A stretch of 64,000 bases of DNA from Streptomyces sp. NBC_00483 (GTDB lineage: Bacteria > Actinomycetota > Actinomycetes > Streptomycetales > Streptomycetaceae), in NCBI RefSeq assembly GCF_036013745.1, contig NZ_CP107880.1:1302001-1366000 (forward strand), in the 5' to 3' direction. This document shows positions 16,063 through 23,906 of the stretch, piece after piece (positions within the stretch are counted from its first letter, which is position 1; the number at the start of each line of letters is the position of its first letter). The notes below the pieces were generated by a model, which saw nothing but the letters and a program-made list of their open reading frames with translations, had not been told where the DNA came from and ran no database searches. Made by a program: the position numbers and the translations under genes.

Positions 16063-18012
16063 TCAGGCCGTGGTGAGTTCCAGGACGCGGACGCCGAACG
16101 GTGGCAGGTCCACGTCGCTGATGGGCGCGCCCTGTTCGTCGCGCAGGGCGAGGCCCTCGGCGAGTTCCGGCTTCGCGGTCACTTCACGGTCGTACTGGCT
16201 GGTGAACCAGATGAAGCGGCGGCCGTCCTCGTGCCGCAGTTCGCCGACGAGGATCTGCGGGTCGGTGACGGTGACGTCCTGGCGGATGCCGGCGTCGCGG
16301 GCGAGGGCGGCGTACAGCAGGTGTGTGGCCTCCGGGTTGACGAAGGAGGAGGCCGCGGCCATGTGCTCGATCGGGTACGTGCACAGGATGATCGAGCCGG
16401 TTCCGACGCGGCGGCGCAGCAGGGCCGGCCTGCCGTGCTCGTCCGTGGCGAGGACCTCGGCGCCGTCGGCCTCGACCGGCAGGAACGAGCGGGAGTTGAC
16501 GGTGCCCGCCGCCCGGAAGTCGAGACGGGTCCCGGTCGGCAGTCCGCCCAGGTCCTGGGTGAGGGTGAGCGTGACGGTTTCGTCCTCGATGGGGTGGACG
16601 AGGCCGTAGCGCAGGGTGTGGCGGACGCCGAAGAGACGGTCGACGCCCGCGTACCAGGGGCCGCGCTGGTTGTCATGGGTGCCGGCGCAGAAGGAGACGT
16701 AGCAGGTCGCTCCGCCCTCGGCCAGCTCTTCGAGGCGGTTCCAGGTGGGTGCGGTGAGCTGCTTGACGGACGGCGCGAGGTAGAGCGCGCAGTCGTCGGG
16801 CAGTCCGTCCTTCTCCCGGGCGAGGCCGACGGGCAGGTCCGCCTCGCGGGCGGCCACGTACCCCTGTCGTACGGTCTCGAAGACCAGCTGCGCGTCGTCC
16901 GGCACGGTGAAGGGGTACTGCTCCTCCAGGTACGAGGAGACGACGATGGCGGCCTCGGTGTCGGGGCGCCGGCAGTGGGCGAGGTCGATGCGGTCCAACA
17001 CCTTGCCGAAGTCGCGCAGTTCACGCAGCGGAGCCTTCGGGCGGCCGGTGTTGTCGGTGACACCGAAGTGCAGCTCGAAGGGGTGGTGCCGGTAGGGGTC
17101 CTGGTCGGCGAGGTTGTCGTAGTCGGTGTTGTTCCAGCCGATCCACCCGGTGGCCCCCGCGAGCAGGGTGTTGTGCAGGACCTGCCGGTAGTAGTGCCCG
17201 GCGTTCTCCTCGGAGACGTAGTCCGTGGTGACGCCGAACTCCTCCAGGATCACCGGCTTTCCGGTGAAGTCCAGGAGTTCGCAGATGTACGCGGCGTTGA
17301 GGTGCTGGCGGACCTGGTCGGTCTCCATGCGGTAGACGTGCGGGCCCATGAAGTCGACCATCGGGGCGATCTCCCGGATGCGGAATCCGTTGTCGCGGCC
17401 GGTGACCTCCACGCCCCACGCGCCGTCGCCGAGGGAGACGGGCTGGGTGGTGCCGCCGGCCCGTAGAGAGTCGACGATGATCTGCGCCCAGGAGGAGACA
17501 TGGGTGTGGTCGGTGGTGTTGTTGCCGCGGCCGACCGGGTCCCCGTAGATGGGCATCTCGTTGGAGACGAGCCAGCCCGCGACGGCCGGGTGGGCGGCGA
17601 AGCGGCGGGCCAACTCGCGCGCCATCCATGCCTGTCGGGCCACCATCCACACGTCGCCGTACAGGTCACGTCCTTGTCGCCAGGCGGGGTCCCAGTTCTC
17701 GCCCGACATGTGCCCCACCACGAAGGTCGGGATGGTTCGCATGTCCGCCTGTACGTGCCGGTCGAGGAAGTCCTCGAACCGGTCGAGCATGGTCTCGTCC
17801 AGCGCGTCGGGGGTGGGCATCAGGTCGGGCCAGTAGAAGAAGCTCCGGGTCAGGTTGAGACCGTGCTCGGCCAGCACCGCGAGTTCCTGCTCGATGACCG
17901 CGGGGTCGTAGGAGCGCCACATCAGCGGCCCTCCCGTCCTGGACCAGAAGTTGACGCCCAGCCAGGGAGCCTGCTCACCCGTGGGGTCGATCGGCATGAG
18001 GTTGCGCCGCAT
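16063..18012 (-). CDS. Large glycoside hydrolase, GH5/GH42-like with C-terminal domains
   Basis: A 649-residue enzyme. An N-terminal TIM barrel (residues 15-330) carries WLGVNFWSRTGGP, HGLNLTRSFFYWPD, the Asn-Glu pair in GWLVSNEMP (likely acid/base, about 152) and VILEEFGVT (likely nucleophile, about 250). The C-terminal half resembles the GATase-like and beta-sandwich domains of GH42 or mannosidase-like enzymes (LYLAPSVKQLTAPTWNRLEELAEGGA). ATG 18012 has a GGAAAGGAA ribosome site; the upstream extension is Arg/Pro-rich and crosses the promoter. Cytoplasmic. It is first in the leftward operon, with its promoter at 18083-18111. Confidence 0.87.
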   Translation of the reverse strand: MRRNLMPIDPTGEQAPWLGVNFWSRTGGPLMWRSYDPAVIEQELAVLAEHGLNLTRSFFYWPDLMPTPDALDETMLDRFEDFLDRHVQADMRTIPTFVVGHMSGENWDPAWRQGRDLYGDVWMVARQAWMARELARRFAAHPAVAGWLVSNEMPIYGDPVGRGNNTTDHTHVSSWAQIIVDSLRAGGTTQPVSLGDGAWGVEVTGRDNGFRIREIAPMVDFMGPHVYRMETDQVRQHLNAAYICELLDFTGKPVILEEFGVTTDYVSEENAGHYYRQVLHNTLLAGATGWIGWNNTDYDNLADQDPYRHHPFELHFGVTDNTGRPKAPLRELRDFGKVLDRIDLAHCRRPDTEAAIVVSSYLEEQYPFTVPDDAQLVFETVRQGYVAAREADLPVGLAREKDGLPDDCALYLAPSVKQLTAPTWNRLEELAEGGATCYVSFCAGTHDNQRGPWYAGVDRLFGVRHTLRYGLVHPIEDETVTLTLTQDLGGLPTGTRLDFRAAGTVNSRSFLPVEADGAEVLATDEHGRPALLRRRVGTGSIILCTYPIEHMAAASSFVNPEATHLLYAALARDAGIRQDVTVTDPQILVGELRHEDGRRFIWFTSQYDREVTAKPELAEGLALRDEQGAPISDVDLPPFGVRVLELTTA

Positions 18013-18082
18013 GACGTGATCATTCCTTTCCGGCCGCGCGGGCCGATGGGTACGCGGCCGTCTCCGGTCTCGCGCAACCACA

Positions 18083-18111
18083 GGTATACCGTTCCACTAG
18101 AACCCGAACAA
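18083..18111 (-). promoter_or_regulatory. Promoter of the glycosidase operon with operator in the spacer
   Basis: Read leftward: -35 TTGTTC (18111-18106), a 17-bp spacer, -10 TATACC (18088-18083). The spacer contains the inverted repeat GTTCCACTAGAAC (18091-18103, plus-strand orientation). Its half ACCGTTCCAC recurs at the divergent promoter. A LacI-type repressor bound here would block RNA polymerase directly; the likely protein is the one at 21540. Confidence 0.6.
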
Positions 18112-18173
18112 GGGGACGTCATAGCCGAGTTGGAACGCCGATGTGGCTTCAGAAACGCATCGTTAACCGGGTA

Positions 18174-18222
18174 TTGACGCCCCGAACCAGCCTCTTTAGG
18201 CTGCGCGAAACCGTTCCACCAG
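18174..18222 (+). promoter_or_regulatory. Promoter of the sugar ABC operon with downstream operator
   Basis: -35 TTGACG (18174-18179), a 17-bp spacer, -10 TAGGCT (18197-18202), close to the housekeeping consensus of actinomycetes. AACCGTTCCACCAG (18209-18222) begins seven bases after the -10, over the expected transcription start. It repeats the motif in the divergent promoter. This is the textbook position for repression by the LacI-family protein encoded in this operon. Confidence 0.65.
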
Positions 18223-18255
18223 ATGGAGCGACGCGGCTATCGGAAGGATTCCGGA

Positions 18256-19533
18256 GTGCGGCGCAGAACCCTCCTCAAAGGCTCGCTTTCGGCCACGGTC
18301 GCGCCCGTTCTCGCGGGCTGCGGCGAGCTGAGCCCGGGTGACGACAACCCCAGGACACTCGTGGTGCACAACATGCTCACCGCCGGCTCCGCGAACGCGG
18401 AGGTCTACGACCACCTCCAGAGAGCCTTCGAGCGGAACAATCCCGGCGTCAGGATCAAGAACCTGGTCTCGGGCGGCACCGACCTCATCAACGTCTACGA
18501 GACCGCACGGCTGGCGGACAAGGAAGCCGACGTCGTGATGGTCAACCTCGCCGAGAAGACACTCTCCTGGACCGGCCTCGGGGCGACCGTGCCGGTCAAC
18601 CGCTACCTCGACGCATGGGGTCTGCGCGATCGGTTCCTGCCGCAGGCGCTCAAGGAGTGGACCGACGCGCGCGGCCGGGTCGCCGGCTTCCCGTGGAACG
18701 GCTTCACCTGGCCCGTCGCGTACAACACGGAACTGCTCAAGCGGTACGGGGTCAGTCAAGTACCCACGACTACCGACGAGTTGACGGCAGCGGCTCGCAA
18801 GGTGCGGGCCGGTGGCGGCAAGGGCCTCGTCAGCATCGGCGGCAATGACTGGTCGGGCCAGAAGCTGTTGATGCAGATCATGCAGGCGTACCTGCCGCCC
18901 GAGCGCGCGGCCCACCTGTTCGCCCACGCCGGGTACGCGGCGGACCCCCTCGCCCTGCGGGGCCTGGAACTGTTCACGCGGCTGCGCGACGCCGGTGTCT
19001 TCTTCCAGGGCGCCCAGGGACTCAACGCCGACTCCATGAACACCGATTACTACACCGGCCGGGCCCCGGCCATCTCCGCGATCTCCTCGACCCTCATCAA
19101 CGTCCCGGAGAAGATCGCCGCGGTCACCGAACTGGGCGGCTGGCCTACACCGCCCGGCGGTGTCTACGACAAGCCCACCGCCTTCCGCGGCTACACGGCC
19201 ACCGGAATCTGGCTCAGCCCGAGGGGGCTCAAGAAGCTCGATCTCGTGAAGCGCTTCGTCACCTTCCTCTACCGGCCCGCCAACAGCCGCGCCTTCGTGC
19301 GGGACGCCGGCCAGGTGATGGCGGTGCGCGGCGCCACGGAGAGCCCGCGCTTCCCGCTGGTGTCCGAGTCCGTCCGGCTGCCCGAGTCCCGGATCGCGTA
19401 CGCGGTGATGCCCGACCTGTACGTGCCTCCCGCGGTCTCCCAGCTATTGATCCGTGCCAGCAGCCTGGCCTACGTCCCCGGCCGCGGCGCCCACTCCATC
19501 GCGACGGCCCTCGACGCGGCCTACCGCGGCTGA
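18256..19533 (+). CDS. Sugar ABC transporter substrate-binding lipoprotein
   Basis: A 425-residue family 1 solute-binding protein. The N-terminus VRRRTLLKGSLSATVAP followed by the lipobox LAGC gives a lipid-anchored Cys near residue 21, so it is tethered outside the membrane. Family features include GFPWNGFTWPVAYNTELLKRYG, the sugar-contact region near residue 145. GTG 18256 has GGAAGG nine bases upstream; ATG 18223 would lie about 14 bases from the transcription start with no ribosome site. It is the first gene of the rightward operon with two permeases and LacI. It delivers an oligosaccharide, presumably cut inside the cell by the divergent glycosidases. No ATPase gene is present, so a shared MsiK-type ATPase is likely. 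Confidence 0.9.
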   Translation: MRRRTLLKGSLSATVAPVLAGCGELSPGDDNPRTLVVHNMLTAGSANAEVYDHLQRAFERNNPGVRIKNLVSGGTDLINVYETARLADKEADVVMVNLAEKTLSWTGLGATVPVNRYLDAWGLRDRFLPQALKEWTDARGRVAGFPWNGFTWPVAYNTELLKRYGVSQVPTTTDELTAAARKVRAGGGKGLVSIGGNDWSGQKLLMQIMQAYLPPERAAHLFAHAGYAADPLALRGLELFTRLRDAGVFFQGAQGLNADSMNTDYYTGRAPAISAISSTLINVPEKIAAVTELGGWPTPPGGVYDKPTAFRGYTATGIWLSPRGLKKLDLVKRFVTFLYRPANSRAFVRDAGQVMAVRGATESPRFPLVSESVRLPESRIAYAVMPDLYVPPAVSQLLIRASSLAYVPGRGAHSIATALDAAYRG

Positions 19534-19594
19534 TCCCGACTCCCGACCGGTTCCCGTACGGCCGGCGCGACCCACGCGGAAAGGGCTCCCTTCA

Positions 19595-20548
19595 ATGGCG
19601 CACAGCAGCCTCACGACTTCCGCCCCGGCGGCCCCGCCGCCCCCGCCCCGTCCCGATCCCACCTGGCGGCGACGAACCGCCACCGAGACCCGCCGCTCCG
19701 CCGTCACCCTGCTCGCGGTGCCCGCGCTGGTCTGGTACCTCCTCTTCCTGGCAGGACCGCTGATCGCGATGTTCGTCATCAGCGGTCTGCGCTGGCCCGG
19801 CATGCTCGCCCACCGTTCCTGGGCGGGCTGGGCCAACTACACGACGGTGCTGCACGATCCGCTGTTCTGGACGGCGGCCCGCAACAGCGCGGTGCAGCTC
19901 GCCGTCGTGCTCCCCGTGCTGATCGTCGCGTCCTTCATGGTGGGCTACTACCTCACCCTCCGACCACGCGGCCACCGCCTCCTGCGGGTCGTGCTGTTCA
20001 CCCCGGCCCTGATCTCGGCGTCCGCCAAGGCGATGCTCGCCTACGGTGTCCTCGCCCCCAACGGCCTGCTCAACGGTGTGCTCGACAGCACGGGCCTGCA
20101 CGCGCTCACCCGTTCCTGGCTCGCCGACGAACACACGGCGCTCGGCTGCATCATGGCCATGGACCTGTGGAGCGGCATCGGTTTCACCGCCGTGCTCTTC
20201 GCCGCGCGGCTCGGCAGCATCCCGCGGGAGATCTACGAGGCCGCCGAACTCGACGGCGCGGGGCACTGGCGCCGCATGTGGCGCATCGCCTACCCGGTCG
20301 CCAAGGACTACGTCGGCGTCACCACGATGCTCCAGTTCCTGTGGATCTTCTTCTCCTCCGCCCAGAACGTGCTGCTGCTGACCCAGGGCGGTCCCGGAAA
20401 CGCCACGACGAACCTGTCCTTCCTGGTCTACAACAAGGCGTTCGTCCAGTCCGACCTCGGTTACAGCCAGGCAGCCGGCGTGCTTCTGTTCGCCATCGGG
20501 CTGCTCGGCATGCTCGTCATCCGCCGCGTGCTGCGGCAGACCTACTGA
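19595..20548 (+). CDS. Sugar ABC transporter permease (MalF/UgpA type)
   Basis: A 317-residue inner-membrane permease with six predicted transmembrane segments after a Pro-rich cytoplasmic leader (residues 1-30). The coupling-helix EAA motif is EIYEAAELDGAGHWRRMWRI (about residues 210-229), which docks on the ATPase. LLTQGGPGNATTNLSFLVYNKAF is the typical late loop of MalF-type subunits. ATG 19595 has GGAAAGG upstream. It follows the binding-protein gene by 61 bp and precedes the second permease by 15 bp. It forms a heterodimer with the next gene product. Confidence 0.92.
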   Translation: MAHSSLTTSAPAAPPPPPRPDPTWRRRTATETRRSAVTLLAVPALVWYLLFLAGPLIAMFVISGLRWPGMLAHRSWAGWANYTTVLHDPLFWTAARNSAVQLAVVLPVLIVASFMVGYYLTLRPRGHRLLRVVLFTPALISASAKAMLAYGVLAPNGLLNGVLDSTGLHALTRSWLADEHTALGCIMAMDLWSGIGFTAVLFAARLGSIPREIYEAAELDGAGHWRRMWRIAYPVAKDYVGVTTMLQFLWIFFSSAQNVLLLTQGGPGNATTNLSFLVYNKAFVQSDLGYSQAAGVLLFAIGLLGMLVIRRVLRQTY

Positions 20549-20563
20549 CCGCCCGGAGCAGCT

Positions 20564-21490
20564 ATGCCGACCACCGCGAACATCCAGACGACCGGCGCCG
20601 ACGCGAGCGCTCCGGCAGCCGCCCCCTCCCTCGCCAAGCGCCCGAGCGGCCGGCGCTCCCACGGTCTCGGCCGCTGGCTGGCCGGGCTGAGCCACACCAT
20701 GGTCTGGCTCTACGCCCTGGTGCTCGTGCTGCCGCTGTACTACCTGCTGATCTCCTCGTTCAAGACCACCACCTCGATCTTCGACTCACCGCTCGCGCCG
20801 CCGGCGCACCCCGAGTGGCACTACTTCGGTGACGCGCTGCGCTACGCGCGGCTCGATCTCGCCCTGGTGAACTCCGTTCTGGTCACCGTGGTCGCGCTCG
20901 TGCTGACCCTGCTGCTCGCCGTGCCGGCGTCCTTCGCGCTCGCCCGCGGTCAGGGTCGCGCCGCCCGGGTGCTCGAACGTGTCTTCTCGCTCGGGTTCCT
21001 CGTCCCCACCTTCGCCGCGCTGGTGCCGACGTTCCTCATGGCCGCCTTCACCGGCCTCTTCCACACCCGTACGTTCGTGATGCTCCTGCTGCCCGCCGGA
21101 GCCATGCCGCTGTCGGTGGTGGTGCTCACCCAGTTCATGCGCACCATCCCGGCGGAACTGGAGGAGAGCGCCCGCGTCGACGGCGCCGGAACCCTGACGG
21201 TGCTGCGCAGGATCTTCATTCCGCTCTGCATGCCGGGCATCGCGACGATCCTGCTGCTGAACTTCCTCAACTTCTGGAACGAGTACCTGTACTCGCTCGT
21301 CATCATCGGCCCCGACACCAGCCAGCGGACCATCCAGGTCGCCCTGCCGACCCTGCAGAGCAACCAGGCCACCGAATACGGGGTGTTGATGGCGGGCACG
21401 GCCCTCACTCTCGTCCCGGTCTATATCGTGTACGTACTGCTCCAGCGCCGGATGGAGGAGGCACTGATCAGCGGTGCGATCAAGATGTGA
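20564..21490 (+). CDS. Sugar ABC transporter permease (MalG/UgpE type)
   Basis: A 308-residue permease with six membrane segments and an Ala-rich leader. The EAA motif reads ELEESARVDGAGTLTVLRRI (about residues 205-224). It ends in MEEALISGAIKM, the characteristic C-terminus of MalG-type sugar permeases (usually ..GLTAGAVKG). GGAG lies five bases before the ATG. It is the second permease of the operon, with the LacI gene starting 49 bp after its stop. Together with the binding protein at 18256 it makes a carbohydrate uptake type 1 importer that lacks its own ATPase gene here. Confidence 0.92.
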   Translation: MPTTANIQTTGADASAPAAAPSLAKRPSGRRSHGLGRWLAGLSHTMVWLYALVLVLPLYYLLISSFKTTTSIFDSPLAPPAHPEWHYFGDALRYARLDLALVNSVLVTVVALVLTLLLAVPASFALARGQGRAARVLERVFSLGFLVPTFAALVPTFLMAAFTGLFHTRTFVMLLLPAGAMPLSVVVLTQFMRTIPAELEESARVDGAGTLTVLRRIFIPLCMPGIATILLLNFLNFWNEYLYSLVIIGPDTSQRTIQVALPTLQSNQATEYGVLMAGTALTLVPVYIVYVLLQRRMEEALISGAIKM

Positions 21491-21539
21491 CGGTGCCGGA
21501 CGGCGGACAGCAGGGAATGACAGACCGGAGGCCACCAGC

Positions 21540-22631
21540 ATGACGCCCGAACGGGACAGCGCCGCACCCGCGCAGTCGCGCGCCCGCCCGGCACAACCCA
21601 CGATTCTCGACGTCGCAGCGCTCGCCGGTGTGTCGAAATCCGCGGTCTCCAAGGTGTTCAACAACCGCCCCGGCATCTCGGAGCCGACCCGGGAGCGGAT
21701 CGTCGAGGCGGCACGCAAACTCGGCTGGTCACCGAGCGCGTCCGCGACCGCACTGCGCGGCGAACGCACCCGCACCGTGGGCCTCGTCATCTCCCGCGCC
21801 CCCGACCTCCTGTCGACCGACCCCTACTTCTCCGAACTGATCGCGGGCATGGAGCAGGAACTCGGCCCGCTCGGCTACGGACTCCAACTGCACATCATCG
21901 GCACCGATGCCGACCACGAACAGCAGCTCTACGAACGGCTCGCCCGGGAACGCCGGGTGGACGCGTTCGTCCTCACCGAAAGCCGCATCGGCGACACCCG
22001 TCCCGGCCTGCTGCACCGGCTGCACATGCCGGGCCTGCTGGTCGGCAGGTCGTGGGACGACCGGAGCACGGCGACAGGCCCGGTCGAAAGCCTGCACGTC
22101 GAGGGCCAGATGGATGCCATCACCACGGCCGTGGAGCACCTCGTCGCCCTGGGCCACCGCTCGATCGCCTCCGTGGCGGGACCGGAGGACCGGGTCCACA
22201 ACGTGCTGCGCCGCCGAGCCCTGGAGGAGGCCCTCGCCCGGCACGGCCTGCGCCCGCACACGGTGCTCGCCGGGGAGTTCGGCAACGCGGAGGCGGCCCG
22301 GGCGACCAGCCACCTCTTCCAGACCCCCCAGCCACCGACCGCCGTCCTGTACGCCAACGACGCCATGGCCCTGACCGGCATCAGCACACTCGCCCGGCTG
22401 GGCCTGCGCGTCCCCGAGGACGTTTCGGTCATCGGGTACGACGACCTGCCCATCAGCGTCTGGATGCACCCGAGGCTCACCACGATCAGCCAGGACGTAC
22501 AACTCATCGGCAGGGCCGCCGCGCTGCGGTTGCTGACCATGCTGGGCGAACAGGTGACACCCCCCGACGACGTACCGCCCCCGCACCTCGTCGTCAGGGA
22601 GTCGACGGGTCCGCTGCCGGGTGGGGCATGA
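21540..22631 (+). CDS. LacI family transcriptional regulator
   Basis: A 363-residue LacI/GalR protein. The N-terminal helix-turn-helix is PTILDVAALAGVSKSAVSKVFNNRPGISEPTRERI (residues 20-55), followed by the hinge. The periplasmic-binding-like effector domain runs from about 78 to 350 (TVGLVISRAPDL, AVLYANDAMALTGISTLARLGLRVPEDVSVIGYDD). GGAGG lies eight bases before ATG 21540. It is the last gene of the sugar transporter operon and most likely binds the paired operator motifs in the 18013-18255 intergenic region. The inducer is presumably a sugar released by the glycosidases. It converges with the hydrolase gene at 22668. Confidence 0.92.
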   Translation: MTPERDSAAPAQSRARPAQPTILDVAALAGVSKSAVSKVFNNRPGISEPTRERIVEAARKLGWSPSASATALRGERTRTVGLVISRAPDLLSTDPYFSELIAGMEQELGPLGYGLQLHIIGTDADHEQQLYERLARERRVDAFVLTESRIGDTRPGLLHRLHMPGLLVGRSWDDRSTATGPVESLHVEGQMDAITTAVEHLVALGHRSIASVAGPEDRVHNVLRRRALEEALARHGLRPHTVLAGEFGNAEAARATSHLFQTPQPPTAVLYANDAMALTGISTLARLGLRVPEDVSVIGYDDLPISVWMHPRLTTISQDVQLIGRAAALRLLTMLGEQVTPPDDVPPPHLVVRESTGPLPGGA

Positions 22632-22667
22632 GTCCGCGCCCGGTGTCGCCGGGACTGGGACGAGGCT

Positions 22668-23534
22668 CTACGCCTTGTCGAGGGCCCGCTCGCCGGAGGG
22701 CCTTCTCTCCACTGTCGCCGCGACCCGGTCGGACAGGAAGGAGAGAACGGCCGGCATGACGGCGAGGCCGTTGTGGCCTGCGCCGCTGACGACGTCCAGC
22801 CGAGTGGCGATGCCGTGACGGTCCCAGTTCTCGCGTAGTTCGCTGATGCGGTCCATGCGGCTGCCCGGCTGTTCGGCGCCTTCCCAGACCTCGATGTGGG
22901 TGTCCTGTTCCCCGATGACGAGCTGTACGGGTACGTCCGCCATGGCGGTGGTGTCCGGGGCGGTACCGAAGCGTTCCGCGCAGTCAGCGGTGCCCCGCCA
23001 CCACGGAGTTCTTGGGTCGAGGAGGGTGGTGCGGCCGGGCGCGCCGATGGAGAGGGAGGCGAGGCGGTCGGGGTGGAGGTAGAAGAAGCGGTGGGCGAAC
23101 TGGCCGCCGCCGGAGAATCCGTGGAGGTGGAAGCGGTCGGTGCGGATGTGCCACCGCTCGGCCGCCTCCTTGATCATGTCGAGGAGGAGCAGGTCGGCCC
23201 GGAAGCCCGGCTCGGTGAGGAACTTGTAGTTGTCCAGGTCGTTGGGGCCGGCCAGTCCGGCGGGGAACAGTGGGGCGAGTACGACGCAGTCGTGTTCCTC
23301 GGCGAAGTCGGCGAAGGCGTCGCGGAGTTGACCGGCCTCGCGGTGGGTTCCGTGGACTGCCACGACCAAGGGGCGTGGTTCGCCGCGGTTGGTGTGCCCA
23401 CGGGGAACGTACAGGCAGTAGGAGACACGTGGGTCGCCTGCAAGCGCGAACAGTGGTGTCGGGCCGGTGAGGAAGAGTTGTGCGGGGTGGTCTGGCGGCA
23501 AGTGCCATGGGGACAAGGGGCGTTCGGCGGGCAT
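22668..23534 (-). CDS. Alpha/beta hydrolase, PHB depolymerase/feruloyl esterase-like
   Basis: A 288-residue esterase-type alpha/beta hydrolase. The oxyanion region is LVVAVHGTHREAG (about residues 55-68), the nucleophile elbow GFSGGGQFAH (Ser about 142), the acid in VIGEQDTHIE (Asp about 212) and the His in VSGAGHNGLAV (about 255). The family includes polyhydroxyalkanoate depolymerases and aromatic esterases. No signal peptide is visible, so it is likely intracellular. It is last in the leftward MFS/AtuA/DUF4387 operon, 49 bp after DUF4387. It probably opens an ester in the transported compound. The substrate cannot be named. Confidence 0.86.
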   Translation of the reverse strand: MPAERPLSPWHLPPDHPAQLFLTGPTPLFALAGDPRVSYCLYVPRGHTNRGEPRPLVVAVHGTHREAGQLRDAFADFAEEHDCVVLAPLFPAGLAGPNDLDNYKFLTEPGFRADLLLLDMIKEAAERWHIRTDRFHLHGFSGGGQFAHRFFYLHPDRLASLSIGAPGRTTLLDPRTPWWRGTADCAERFGTAPDTTAMADVPVQLVIGEQDTHIEVWEGAEQPGSRMDRISELRENWDRHGIATRLDVVSGAGHNGLAVMPAVLSFLSDRVAATVERRPSGERALDKA

Positions 23535-23583
23535 GGGTGCGGCTCCTGGCTGCGGGAAGGGTGCGGAAGAGTGGGCGCGCGAG

Positions 23584-23901
23584 TCAGGGGGCCGGTGGCA
23601 GTTCCATGTCCATCAGTGGGGCGTACTGCTGGCCGGCGTAGCAGTCGGTGTCGTGCAGGTCGCCTTGGACAGTGGGGCGGGGCAGGGAGACCTTGACGGC
23701 GAGTGCGCGGGGGTGGTTGACGACGAGGATCCGGTCGGGGTCCGTGTCGTAGAGGGACGCGAAGAGGCTCGCGTTGAGGAAGCCGGTGGCCACCAACGCG
23801 TCGTACGCGGCCTGGTCGTGACACATGAAGTCGAAGGTGAGGGTGAAGGGTCCGGCGTTCTTGGAGCGGACGAGCGAGCAGTGGTCGAGCAGGGTGGCCA
23901 C
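23584..23901 (-). CDS. DUF4387 domain protein, partner of AtuA-like protein
   Basis: A 105-residue protein: TLLDHCSLVRSKNAGPFTLTFDFMC, then AAYDALVATGFLNASLFASLYDTDPDRILVVNHPRALAVKVSLPRP. This is the DUF4387 fold, found as a separate small gene, or fused to the end, next to DUF1446/AtuA-type proteins. GTG 23901 begins six bases after the AtuA stop, so the two are translationally coupled. The biochemical role is not established; the constant pairing suggests a two-subunit enzyme with the AtuA-like protein. The reading frame differs from that of the larger gene upstream and is supported by the family match. Confidence 0.85.
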   Translation of the reverse strand: MATLLDHCSLVRSKNAGPFTLTFDFMCHDQAAYDALVATGFLNASLFASLYDTDPDRILVVNHPRALAVKVSLPRPTVQGDLHDTDCYAGQQYAPLMDMELPPAP

Positions 23902-23906
23902 GGGTT

